12,937 nucleotides of DNA from JANPGR01 sp031424015 (GTDB lineage Bacteria > Patescibacteriota > Minisyncoccia > Phycocordibacterales > UBA1006), in assembly GCA_031424015.1 (NCBI GenBank), contig JANPGR010000089.1, positions 1-12,937 of the forward strand, written 5' to 3'. The notes below the pieces were generated by a model. The model saw only the letters and a list, made by a program, of their open reading frames with translations, was not told the DNA's origin and searched no databases. Positions 7,308 through 12,850 of this stretch are shown in pieces (within the stretch, counting starts at the first letter, position 1; every line of letters starts with the position of its first letter). The translations under genes were made by a program, and so were the position numbers.

Positions 7308-8045
7308 TTACACTCCACTCAAAAATTCTTGTTCTTCTCTCTCGCTCGTTACCTTTTTATATCGTGCCGGCTGGCCATGTACACGAGCTTTGCAAGAATC
7401 CCAATCCATGTGACGCTCGACAACACCCCCTATACTAGAAATATACCAACCATTTTTTGGTGATGATTTTTTCTCGCCAGTTGATGTGCGAGGTGGGGCG
7501 ACCGGGATAATATCAATACTATGAACAGGGTATTGGTCCAGGGGTCCGTTATAATGATTCACTGGTCGCCCATCTGCAGCCATTGTCGCGAGGACGTCAC
7601 AACGTTCATTTCCAGCGACACCAGCATGACCAGCAACGCGAATGTATTGTATTTTGCAAGGGATTTTTTTAGATTCTAGGATGATTGCTTTCCATAATTC
7701 CTGATTTGCGACTACCCCACCTGTACTGCTCTTCCATCCATTTTTTTGCCAACCATATATCCACGACATCATACCCGCAACAACATAATGCGAATCGCTA
7801 TATACCACACAAGACTGCAGTGAGGCAGTATTGTGTTTTACCAAACTCTTTATTGACTCCAACACTGCTGTCAATTCCATTGCATTATTTGTAGTATGCG
7901 CCAATTTGCCCGACAATTCGTATGCCCAGGGTATTCCTTTTTTTTGTAAAATAACAATACTCCCCCACCCACCTAATCCAGGATTACCTCGAGCGGCACC
8001 ATCAGTAAAAATAATAATAGAATTTTCCTGAATCATATTATTCAT
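7308..8045 (-). CDS. rnhA: Ribonuclease HI with C-terminal viroplasmin-like (Cauli_VI) hybrid-binding domain
   Basis: The 245-aa product cleaves the RNA strand of RNA-DNA hybrids. Residues 8-155 form an RNase HI domain with all four acidic catalytic residues: D15 (IIIFTDGAARGNPG), E57 (NNAMEL), D84 (VVYSDSHYV) and D150 (GNERCDVLA), plus the loop histidine H140 (VAGHAGVAGN). A charged linker (about 178-197) leads to residues 198-245 (GWYISSIGGV, then SCKARVHGQPARYKKV and EEQEFLSG). These closely resemble the small RNA-DNA hybrid-binding domain normally found at the N-terminus of RNase H1; here it is at the C-terminus. The ATG at 8045 overlaps the end of pgk by 8 nt, so the two genes are probably cotranscribed and translationally coupled. 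An alternative ATG at 8036 lies 1 nt after the pgk stop. Confidence 0.92.
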   Translation of the reverse strand: MNNMIQENSIIIFTDGAARGNPGLGGWGSIVILQKKGIPWAYELSGKLAHTTNNAMELTAVLESIKSLVKHNTASLQSCVVYSDSHYVVAGMMSWIYGWQKNGWKSSTGGVVANQELWKAIILESKKIPCKIQYIRVAGHAGVAGNERCDVLATMAADGRPVNHYNGPLDQYPVHSIDIIPVAPPRTSTGEKKSSPKNGWYISSIGGVVERHMDWDSCKARVHGQPARYKKVTSEREEQEFLSGV

Positions 8046-9159
8046 TGAGAGCCGTAATACCTGTCAGTGTTCCCTTGTATAAATATTCCAACATTGCACC
8101 TCCACCGGTCGAGCAAAAATCAGCAGCAGAACCATAAAGCTCATAAGGAACACACGCGAGTAAATCCCCTCCCCCTAATACTCTAAATTGCGGCAGATTA
8201 CAAAACTGCCCTACTAGCTCGTTGGTGCCAGCAGAGAATCCTGATTCATATAATCCCAGTGGACCATTCCAGATGATTGTCTTTTTGTCGAGAGAGAGTT
8301 GGATACTATCAGAAACTGAATCCATTCCCATATCAACTATCTGATCTGTTTCCAAAAGGTTTTTTACAGACTTTGTATTACTCTCATCTCCATTTTTTAC
8401 AACAACAGAATCTGCTACCCATATACGAGGATGATGAGAAAATTTTGTAACATCAGCTGAATCGTCCATAAATGACTGCCCTATTTCATATCCTCGGGCT
8501 CTATATATCGGATGAGCTAATGCTCCAACAACACACACAGTTGCACCACTATCTAGATAGTATTCTATTAGAGGCATTTTTGTATCAAATTTTGCACCAC
8601 CAATAATTACCAGGGATTCTACAGGATTGGTTCGTGCTTTATCGAGATTATATATCTCGGTAACCATACGCCTCCCTGCGTAATGTGGCAATAGTTTTGT
8701 AACACCTGTAATAGTCGCATGATTACGATGCGAGGCTGAAAAAGCTTCATTAATATAAACAGGTGCGATATTACTCAACAATGTTGCAAAGTGTATATCA
8801 TTAGACTCTTCTCCGTCATGAGCTCTGGAATTTGGCAGGAGGAGAATATGTCCGACAGGTAGGTTTGCTAATTTGGAATGTATCAGATCGAGATCCCAAG
8901 ACTCAACATAGGTAACAGGAAAATGCTTTTCAATATAGGGTATTATAACGGAAATGTCATCACCTTTGCGACCAAAATGACTAACGAGAATGGGTTGTAT
9001 CCCGGCATCTAATAACTCCTGTATCGTCTGTACAGAACATTCTATTCTGTACAGTTCTGAATCCGACATTGTTTCTGAAAGGGTTATATTATAATCCACT
9101 CTCACTAATGCTGTTTTAGGGAGATTTGGCAAAGAAAATAAATCATCGAGTGTTTTCAT
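8038..9159 (-). CDS. pgk: Phosphoglycerate kinase, short divergent form
   Basis: The 373-aa product makes ATP from 1,3-bisphosphoglycerate and ADP in lower glycolysis. Family motifs are present but altered: ALVRVDYN (17-24; usually RVDFNVP), LVSHFGR (58-64; usually SHLGRP), LLPNSRAHDGEE (107-118), INEAFSASHRNHA (136-148; usually NDAFGTAHRAHAS), IGGAKFDTKMP (186-196), IIWNGPLGLYES (295-306), LGGGD (328-332) and STGGGAMLEYL (350-360). It is somewhat shorter than the usual 390-420 aa. I chose ATG 9159 because the possible GTG at 9168 directly touches the -10 box at 9169-9174 and would precede the transcription start. tpiA lies about 230 bp upstream on the same strand but is separated by a plus-strand ORF, and pgk has its own promoter. 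rnhA overlaps its 3' end. Confidence 0.95.
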   Translation of the reverse strand: MKTLDDLFSLPNLPKTALVRVDYNITLSETMSDSELYRIECSVQTIQELLDAGIQPILVSHFGRKGDDISVIIPYIEKHFPVTYVESWDLDLIHSKLANLPVGHILLLPNSRAHDGEESNDIHFATLLSNIAPVYINEAFSASHRNHATITGVTKLLPHYAGRRMVTEIYNLDKARTNPVESLVIIGGAKFDTKMPLIEYYLDSGATVCVVGALAHPIYRARGYEIGQSFMDDSADVTKFSHHPRIWVADSVVVKNGDESNTKSVKNLLETDQIVDMGMDSVSDSIQLSLDKKTIIWNGPLGLYESGFSAGTNELVGQFCNLPQFRVLGGGDLLACVPYELYGSAADFCSTGGGAMLEYLYKGTLTGITALNE

Positions 9160-9168
9160 AGTATCCAC

Positions 9169-9177
9169 AGTATAGCA
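9169..9177 (-). promoter_or_regulatory. Extended -10 promoter of pgk (and rnhA)
   Basis: On the minus strand TG-C-TATACT ends 9 nt before ATG 9159. The -35 region is mostly a T run without a good hexamer. A leaderless or nearly leaderless transcript is predicted. Confidence 0.65.
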
Positions 9178-9215
9178 AAAAAAATGGGTTTTCCCTAGTA
9201 TCGTTATATTTTTAC

Positions 9216-9224
9216 TGATATACT
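9216..9224 (+). promoter_or_regulatory. Extended -10 promoter of the 55-aa ORF
   Basis: TG-A-TATACT ends 11 nt before ATG 9236. It is divergent from the pgk promoter, with the two -10 boxes about 40 nt apart. Confidence 0.6.
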
Positions 9225-9235
9225 CATTAGTATAT

Positions 9236-9403
9236 ATGAGTACCTACGAACGCAACACAAAAGCTATTCGCCTTTTCGTTATGCTACTACTTGTCACTTT
9301 TGCCTACAGTGTTTGGGCTGGGGGCAAATTAGAGGAAACCCTGACTAACAAGTTTGAAAAAATTTATATTGGGAAATACACCAAGGTACCTATGGATAGG
9401 TAA
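9236..9403 (+). CDS. Small single-pass membrane or exported protein, 55 aa
   Basis: ATG at 9236 to TAA at 9401-9403 gives a 55-aa product starting MSTYERNTKAIRLF. It has a charged N-terminus and one hydrophobic segment at about residues 11-28 (IRLFVMLLLVTFAYSVWA). A polar, Lys/Glu-rich tail (GGKLEETLTNKFEKIY) follows and ends VPMDR. It could be a single-pass membrane protein, or secreted with cleavage after VWA. I do not recognise a family. Support for a real gene is the well-formed extended -10 box 11 nt upstream, matching the annotated genes around it, and the membrane-protein-like composition. It is divergent from pgk and converges with tpiA, overlapping the tpiA stop region by 14 nt (9390-9403), so antisense interplay with tpiA is possible. 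Confidence 0.65.
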   Translation: MSTYERNTKAIRLFVMLLLVTFAYSVWAGGKLEETLTNKFEKIYIGKYTKVPMDR

Positions 9404-10136
9404 TACTATTCTGCACTAATGAATTCATTGTAGTAGCATCTAGGCTCGCCCTACCGATCAAAAGGCCGTCACAACCACCAACAGTAATATACTCTCGAGC
9501 ATTTTCTGCATTTACCGAACCACCATATACTGTGGTAATTTTTCCTATGGGCAGGTTTCCTGTTATCTGGATTAGTTCGCGTTGTATGAGCAATATGATC
9601 TCTCTGCATTCTTGGGCGGAACAAGGACGAGTGCTCGTTGCTCCTATCGCCCACACTGGTTCGTACGCGACGATAACAGATTCTAGCTCTGTACGAGATA
9701 TACCTGAAAATGTCTCATGTATTTGATTGATCAAAAATTGAATGTACTCCATTGTATCATCTCTCTCTAGTTCTCCGACACATACAATAGGGACAATAGA
9801 ATGAGCGAGCAATAGTCGTATTTTTTCATTTACTGATTGATTAGTTTCGCCGAGTGCACGCCTCTCGCTATGGCCGACTATGCAGTGTGTTACTCCGATT
9901 GAGGATAATTGCTCTGCGCTCCAGCCTCCGGTGGCGTTTTTTTCACTATGGACATCTTGGGCGCCTCGCGCTGTAGTATCGAGAAGTGGAACCATTTGGA
10001 ATACAGGAGGAGGGCAGATTACTATATCAATAGAATCAGATGACTCTGGATACCCTGCAGCCAAGGTGACTGCCTCAGAATATGTTTTTGGATTTGTTTT
10101 CCAGTTTGCAATTATGGTCTTTTTTTCTGTCTTCAT
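9390..10136 (-). CDS. tpiA: Triosephosphate isomerase
   Basis: The 248-aa product interconverts dihydroxyacetone phosphate and glyceraldehyde-3-phosphate. Length and fold markers are normal: IIANWKTN with N11 and K13, the catalytic histidine H89 in IVGHSERR (86-93), the catalytic glutamate E159 in VAYEPVWAIG (156-165), the phosphate-binding YGGSVN (near 208-213), and GLLIGRASL near the end. The mobile lid loop reads AIGATSTRPC instead of the usual AIGTGKxAT, so the conserved lid Gly-Lys pair is missing. The gene is TAG-terminated, the only one here not ending in TAA. The start ATG at 10136 is supported by an extended -10 box 8 nt upstream. pgk is downstream on the same strand but separately promoted. 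Confidence 0.96.
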   Translation of the reverse strand: MKTEKKTIIANWKTNPKTYSEAVTLAAGYPESSDSIDIVICPPPVFQMVPLLDTTARGAQDVHSEKNATGGWSAEQLSSIGVTHCIVGHSERRALGETNQSVNEKIRLLLAHSIVPIVCVGELERDDTMEYIQFLINQIHETFSGISRTELESVIVAYEPVWAIGATSTRPCSAQECREIILLIQRELIQITGNLPIGKITTVYGGSVNAENAREYITVGGCDGLLIGRASLDATTMNSLVQNSITYP

Positions 10137-10144
10137 ATAGTGCT

Positions 10145-10153
10145 AGTATATCA
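10145..10153 (-). promoter_or_regulatory. Extended -10 promoter of tpiA
   Basis: On the minus strand TG-A-TATACT ends 8 nt before ATG 10136, so a leaderless transcript is predicted. Confidence 0.65.
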
Positions 10154-10314
10154 CATTGGATTTAGGATGACAGTGATTGTTGGTGTGTAGATTCCTGAGA
10201 GATAAAAGGAGTTGTCATCTTGGACCCAATCCAGAAGTGCTGTACTGAATTTGAGATTATGATTTATATTAAAGTGCGTGGTAAACATTACTTGTAACTA
10301 GGGGCTATATCTAT

Positions 10315-10341
10315 GGATCCCAGGTCAAGCCTGGGAAGACG
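10315..10341 (-). repeat. Short REP-like palindrome
   Basis: GGATCC then the perfect stem CCCAGG / CCTGGG around TCAAG, ending AAGACG where other copies have ATGACG. A degraded copy with the same CAAGCCTGGGAAGAC tail lies at 10805-10837. Confidence 0.75.
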
Positions 10342-10417
10342 GCGTAGTAGATGTTCTGTTTAGTTGTGAGTTTATACACCTATTACTGTACCCTTTTCCA
10401 AAGCCTGCACGACTGAA

Positions 10418-10488
10418 CGTCATCCTCGGCGATATATTCCCAAAGAGTGAGGTACGAACGACCATGGGAATAATCGACCGGGGATCCA
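10418..10488 (+). repeat. Three-tier nested REP-like palindrome
   Basis: CGTCATCC, then outer stem CCTCGG (10424-10429) with CCGGGG (10478-10483), middle stem CGAT (10430-10433) with ATCG (10473-10476), and inner stem ATTCCCA (10436-10442) with TGGGAAT (10465-10471). The inner stem closes a 22-nt loop containing GAGGTACGA. Read on the minus strand the loop shares TCGTACCTC with elements A and 11921-11990. Confidence 0.8.
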
Positions 10489-10515
10489 TGTTTTATACTG
10501 TGTTTATATACTATA

Positions 10516-10580
10516 GATCCCGGGTTTATTCAAATCTGATCCTTTTACTATAACAGATTTGATGTATCCCCAGGATGACA
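10516..10580 (-). repeat. Nested REP-like palindrome with divergent loop
   Basis: GATCCCGGG (10516-10524) with CCCAGGATGAC (10569-10579) outside. The inner stem TCAAATCTG (10530-10538) pairs perfectly with CAGATTTGA (10554-10562). The 15-nt loop lacks the CTCGTACCTCGT core, so architecture is kept while the loop differs. Confidence 0.8.
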
Positions 10581-10620
10581 CGACTCATTGCTGTACAGGT
10601 TTTAGAAAGCAAAAGATGCT

Positions 10621-10644
10621 GTCATCCTCCGAACGGGGGATCTC
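10621..10644 (+). repeat. Short REP-like palindrome
   Basis: GTCATCC overlapping the stem CCTCC / GGGGG around GAAC, ending GATCTC. It is inverted relative to the copy at 10729-10752, about 85 bp away. Confidence 0.65.
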
Positions 10645-10728
10645 AAATATTTACCAAACATTCAATACTTTAAGTCATAAAAAAAATAAACACAAAGTTG
10701 CAAATGCAATCTCGGTGACAGTTACCCT

Positions 10729-10752
10729 AGATCCCCGACAAGCGAGGATGAC
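10729..10752 (-). repeat. Short REP-like palindrome, degraded
   Basis: GATCCCCG, ACAAG, CGAGGATGAC: the family layout with one mismatched stem pair. Confidence 0.6.
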
Positions 10753-10860
10753 CAGATTTATAGTGTAGTTTTTATAGAAGTTTTTTGGATCACAAGTTGT
10801 AGTAATGGATCAGATCAAAGGATCAAGCCTGGGAAGACACCTGTGTCGTCTTTTTCCGAC

Positions 10861-10882
10861 AAACGCAAAGCAGTTTGCGTTT
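10861..10882. terminator. Hairpin, terminator-like
   Basis: AAACGCAAA (10861-10869) pairs perfectly with TTTGCGTTT (10874-10882) around GCAG. It is followed by only one further T on the plus strand, so terminator activity is uncertain. Confidence 0.45.
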
Positions 10883-10883
10883 T

Positions 10884-11004
10884 CCCACGCCATACAAAAT
10901 AACGGCTTTAGGCCGTTATTGTATGAGGCGCAGACCAAATGAATCGGTCACGGTCGCATGCGTACTCAATTTCGCTTCGCTTGCATGCGTCCGCTACGCC
11001 TCAT
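10884..11004. repeat. Inverted-repeat cluster carrying copies of the tRNA-Cys 3' end
   Basis: CCCACGCC (10884-10891) copies the tRNA-Cys acceptor end seen at 11230-11237 in reverse. CATACAAAATAACGGC (10891-10906) pairs, with a 2-nt bulge, with GCCGTTATTGTATG (10912-10925). ATGAGGCG (10923-10930) pairs with CGCCTCAT (10997-11004), enclosing two GCATGC copies (10956-10961, 10983-10988) around a 21-nt loop with TACTC. GAATCGGTCAC at 10941-10951 recurs at 11012-11022. Confidence 0.65.
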
Positions 11005-11029
11005 AAAAAAGGAATCGGTCACATCATAT

Positions 11030-11070
11030 GTCTGCTCGATACTCGTGCTATCGCACTCATATTCGCAGAC
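11030..11070. repeat. Hairpin with TACTCGTG loop
   Basis: GTCTGC (11030-11035) pairs with GCAGAC (11065-11070). The 29-nt loop contains TACTCGTG, similar to the loop of nested element C. Confidence 0.5.
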
Positions 11071-11104
11071 TATGTCGCGACCCCTATTCGCACCAAAGGC
11101 ATAA

Positions 11105-11140
11105 TGATTTATACGAATCGCTTCGCTAATCTATAAATCA
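11105..11140. repeat. 9-bp hairpin with 18-nt loop
   Basis: TGATTTATA (11105-11113) pairs perfectly with TATAAATCA (11132-11140). The loop contains TCGCTTCGCT, also present in the loop at 10962-10982. Confidence 0.55.
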
Positions 11141-11175
11141 AAAATTCCCGACGAATGACGAGCAGTCGTAATTTT

Positions 11176-11237
11176 CCCACGCCTCATACGGAAAAATCCA
11201 ACACTATAGTGTTGGATTTTTCCGTATGAGGCGTGGG
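11176..11237. repeat. Perfect 62-bp palindrome overlapping the tRNA-Cys 3' end; core is a terminator
   Basis: Two 31-bp arms meet between 11206 and 11207 with no mismatch. The right arm contains the last eight acceptor-side bases of tRNA-Cys (11230-11237), and the left arm repeats them inverted (CCCACGCC, 11176-11183). The core AAAAATCCAACAC ... GTGTTGGATTTTT is a standard terminator shape for the tRNA transcript on the minus strand and also works in the other direction. Confidence 0.85.
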
Positions 11238-11300
11238 CGGGAATCGAACCCGCGCATATCAGTTTTGCAGACTGCCGCGTTACCACTTCGCCACCACGCC
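11229..11300 (-). tRNA. tRNA-Cys (GCA anticodon)
   Basis: On the minus strand a 72-nt cloverleaf can be drawn. Acceptor GGCGTGG pairs with CCACGCC, the D stem is GCG / CGC, and the anticodon arm GCAGT-CTGCAAA-ACTGA has anticodon GCA preceded by T33. The variable loop is 5 nt and the T arm is GCGGG-TTCGATT-CCCGC. The discriminator is T73, as expected for tRNA-Cys. The top pair of the anticodon stem is a G-A mismatch. CCA is not encoded; CAT follows. It is divergent from the DoxX gene and followed by a perfect palindrome. Confidence 0.93.
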
Positions 11301-11358
11301 ATTGATTGCTCTGTATGAGAGAAACCTGTGGAAAGAATCACACATATTCCCCTACCTA

Positions 11359-11367
11359 TGGTACTAT
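11359..11367 (+). promoter_or_regulatory. Extended -10 promoter of the DoxX gene
   Basis: TG-G-TACTAT ends 10 nt before ATG 11378, fitting the leaderless arrangement of the other genes. The hexamer is weaker than the TATACT boxes. Confidence 0.45.
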
Positions 11368-11377
11368 ATCATAGTAT

Positions 11378-11821
11378 ATGATTCTGACTAGAGCTGGATC
11401 GATTATTCTCCTCATTCTCCGCATAGCGATCGGATGGCTACTCGCGTATGACGGATATCAAAAGTTCATAGACCCATCTTGGTCTATTGGACCCTCTTTG
11501 TCTGGTGCGACCATATTCCCTCAATTTTTTACCCAGTTATCTTCGGAACCTATGGTTTCAATCCTGAGTCATTGGTACCCTGTCCTCCTGATGGTTGCAG
11601 GTGCGATGGTTATATTGGGCCTCTGGATGCGTTTTGGTATTTGGGCGCTAATGATTTTACTCTTTGCACAATATCTGGCTGGACTCCATTTTCCCCTCAC
11701 AGCAAACGGCGGATATATCGTAGACAAATATCTAATATATGTACTAGTACTCCTCACACTCGAAATCATCGAGGCGGACCAATACTGGGGACTGGGTGCC
11801 AGCGTTCGGGTGAATAGGTAA
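11378..11821 (+). CDS. DoxX-family membrane protein
   Basis: The 147-aa product is a four-helix membrane protein with segments at about 8-24 (SIILLILRIAIGWLLAY), 62-82 (SHWYPVLLMVAGAMVILGLWM), 84-103 (FGIWALMILLFAQYLAGLHF) and 113-131 (DKYLIYVLVLLTLEII). GWLLAYDGYQKFIDPSW after the first helix, the central large loop, and GGYIVDKYLIYVLVLLTL with a final GLGA fit the DoxX/DoxD-like superfamily, which includes the small subunit of thiosulfate:quinone oxidoreductase. Many members have no known substrate, and none can be deduced here. No partner oxidoreductase is nearby. Start ATG 11378 follows a -10 box by 10 nt. It is transcribed away from tRNA-Cys; a REP-like hairpin (11847-11872) lies 25 nt past the stop. 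Confidence 0.85.
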   Translation: MILTRAGSIILLILRIAIGWLLAYDGYQKFIDPSWSIGPSLSGATIFPQFFTQLSSEPMVSILSHWYPVLLMVAGAMVILGLWMRFGIWALMILLFAQYLAGLHFPLTANGGYIVDKYLIYVLVLLTLEIIEADQYWGLGASVRVNR

Positions 11822-11828
11822 TACATTC

Positions 11829-11879
11829 AACTAAAAACGACGCGGTCGTCATTCCAGACTCGATCTGGAATCTATAATA
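11829..11879 (+). repeat. Left arm of a perfect 51-bp inverted repeat (contains a REP-like hairpin)
   Basis: Identical in reverse complement to 12887-12937. It contains CGTCATTCCAGA, CTCGA, TCTGGAATC: an 8-bp REP-like stem around a 5-nt loop. The match ends at 11879/12887 on the inner side; the outer end coincides with the window edge and may extend further. Confidence 0.9.
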
Positions 11880-11920
11880 GTGCCTGAAGTATCACCCTTC
11901 TTGAAGTCTATGCTGTTGTA

Positions 11921-11990
11921 ATGGATCCCAGATCATTTCCAAAAAATATACTCCTCGTACCTCGTCGTTATTTTTTGGGTCTGGGATGAC
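11921..11990 (-). repeat. Nested REP-like palindrome with conserved loop
   Basis: Outer stem ATCCCAGA (11925-11932) pairs perfectly with TCTGGGAT (11980-11987). Inner stem CCAAAAAATA (11939-11948) pairs perfectly with TATTTTTTGG (11969-11978). The 20-nt loop (11949-11968) differs by one base from the loop of element A at 2474-2493. Confidence 0.85.
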
Positions 11991-12039
11991 AGTCTATGAA
12001 TGAGTACTATTGTAATCCTCCATCGCGGGACAACAGCCA

Positions 12040-12089
12040 AAAAACACAAAAAGAAACCCCGAATCCACAAAGTGCGAATTCAGGGTCTT
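12040..12089 (-). terminator. Intrinsic terminator of the 203-aa gene
   Basis: On the minus strand ACCCTGAAT (12078-12086) pairs with ATTCGGGGT (12056-12064), one G-U pair, followed by TTTCTTTTTGTGTTTTTTGG. It starts about 20 nt after the stop codon. Confidence 0.8.
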
Positions 12090-12106
12090 TATAAAAGATT
12101 TTGATT

Positions 12107-12718
12107 TTAATTCTGAGGAGGGAGGGTTGCGAACCCCTTTGCCTCTATGTCGAGGAGGACATGTTTCCCTTCCTCTTCAATGTGAATTAAAAAGCTTGTT
12201 TCTGGGAGCTGGTACTCCCTAAAACTAATTTTTGTTTGATCAAAGCAGGTTTTCGTGAATTGTTTCGTTGTTTCATCCACCGGGTACCAACCGGCAATTT
12301 TAACAACCCGTTTGTCCATGAAGCCATTTCGATCGTACTCTTCCCATCCCTCCAACGGATCGTATTCCCTAACCAAACCGGTTAGAGATTTAAACCGCGG
12401 AGCAGCTACCAGGAGGAACAGGTCACTCAGAGGAATCTCCTCTGGAGTGAAATCAGAGCACGGGTTCATGATCCAATCCTGAGTTAACCCTGTTCCTGTT
12501 TCGACGAAACACCAAACCCCAAAAGGGCTGGCGAATTCTATCTGACGAATTACCCATTCGGGCAATTCAGCCAGTTCGAGATCGCGCGTTTCGTGTCTCT
12601 GGAGCTCGAAGTCAGCATTTTTGGCCGGCGTTAGGAAATTAGAGAACTCGCGAAGCGAAATTCTCAAACTGTTGTTCGTGCGAGCTATATTAAAGCCCGT
12701 GATTCTTATCGTTGTCAT
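12107..12718 (-). CDS. Unrecognised 203-aa protein inside the 51-bp inverted-repeat unit
   Basis: The product begins MTTIRITGFNIARTNNSLRI and ends with TAA at 12107. It has no signal peptide or membrane segment and should be cytosolic. It is acidic and rich in aromatic residues, with segments such as LPEWVIRQIEFASPFGVWCF (residues 53-72), PLEGWEEYDRNGFMDKRVVK (near 121-140) and SFLIHIEEEGKHVLLDIEAK (174-193). I recognise no family or catalytic motif. The gene looks richer in G+C than its neighbours and, unlike them, has a consensus sigma-70-type promoter with a leader of about 125 nt. No Shine-Dalgarno is seen; an A-rich stretch precedes the ATG. It lies between two arms of a perfect inverted repeat and has its own terminator, so it looks like a self-contained transcription unit, possibly acquired. 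Confidence 0.75.
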   Translation of the reverse strand: MTTIRITGFNIARTNNSLRISLREFSNFLTPAKNADFELQRHETRDLELAELPEWVIRQIEFASPFGVWCFVETGTGLTQDWIMNPCSDFTPEEIPLSDLFLLVAAPRFKSLTGLVREYDPLEGWEEYDRNGFMDKRVVKIAGWYPVDETTKQFTKTCFDQTKISFREYQLPETSFLIHIEEEGKHVLLDIEAKGFATLPPQN

Positions 12719-12752
12719 TTTTTTAATTTTTTTGAAATTTATTTTTGAGTAC

Positions 12753-12825
12753 AGTTTTCCATTCTAGCGGCGTTTCGTATATAGGTATCTGCTCATGCAG
12801 CACCACAACACCAGAATGGAAAACT
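12753..12825 (-). promoter_or_regulatory. Leader RNA structure of the 203-aa gene
   Basis: AGTTTTCCATTCT (12753-12765) and AGAATGGAAAACT (12813-12825) are perfect 13-bp inverted repeats 47 nt apart, both within the predicted 5' leader. A 10-codon ORF lies in the loop. A regulatory hairpin is inferred. Confidence 0.5.
12764..12796 (-). CDS. Possible 10-aa leader peptide (MSRYLYTKRR)
   Basis: ATG at 12794-12796 to TAG at 12764-12766 encodes MSRYLYTKRR in the leader of the 203-aa gene. It lies in the loop of the 13-bp inverted repeat, and its stop codon overlaps one arm. No clear ribosome binding site is seen, and an ORF this short can arise by chance. Confidence 0.2.
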   Translation of the reverse strand: MSRYLYTKRR

Positions 12826-12850
12826 CTACGGATGTCAAAGAATCTAGGAT

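Larger units (their letters stand above)
10154..10860. other. Gene-free stretch with dispersed REP-like palindromes
   Basis: No ORF here has a start signal or protein-like composition. The stretch holds at least five REP-like elements in both orientations plus degraded copies, for example 10214-10237 (GTCATCTTGGA ... TCCAG). The material between them is AT-rich and featureless to my reading. Confidence 0.6.

Noticed and set aside
9157..9168. GTG at 9166-9168 as the pgk start
   Set aside because: It touches the -10 hexamer directly, so it would not be in the transcript; ATG 9159 is 9 nt past the box.
10559..11136. Plus-strand ORFs 10559-10768 and 10939-11136
   Set aside because: They are composed of REP-like repeats and hairpins, with no promoter at the expected distance and no protein-like pattern.
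11479..11826. ORFs in other frames within the DoxX gene
   Set aside because: They overlap the DoxX membrane protein, whose helices and promoter are convincing.
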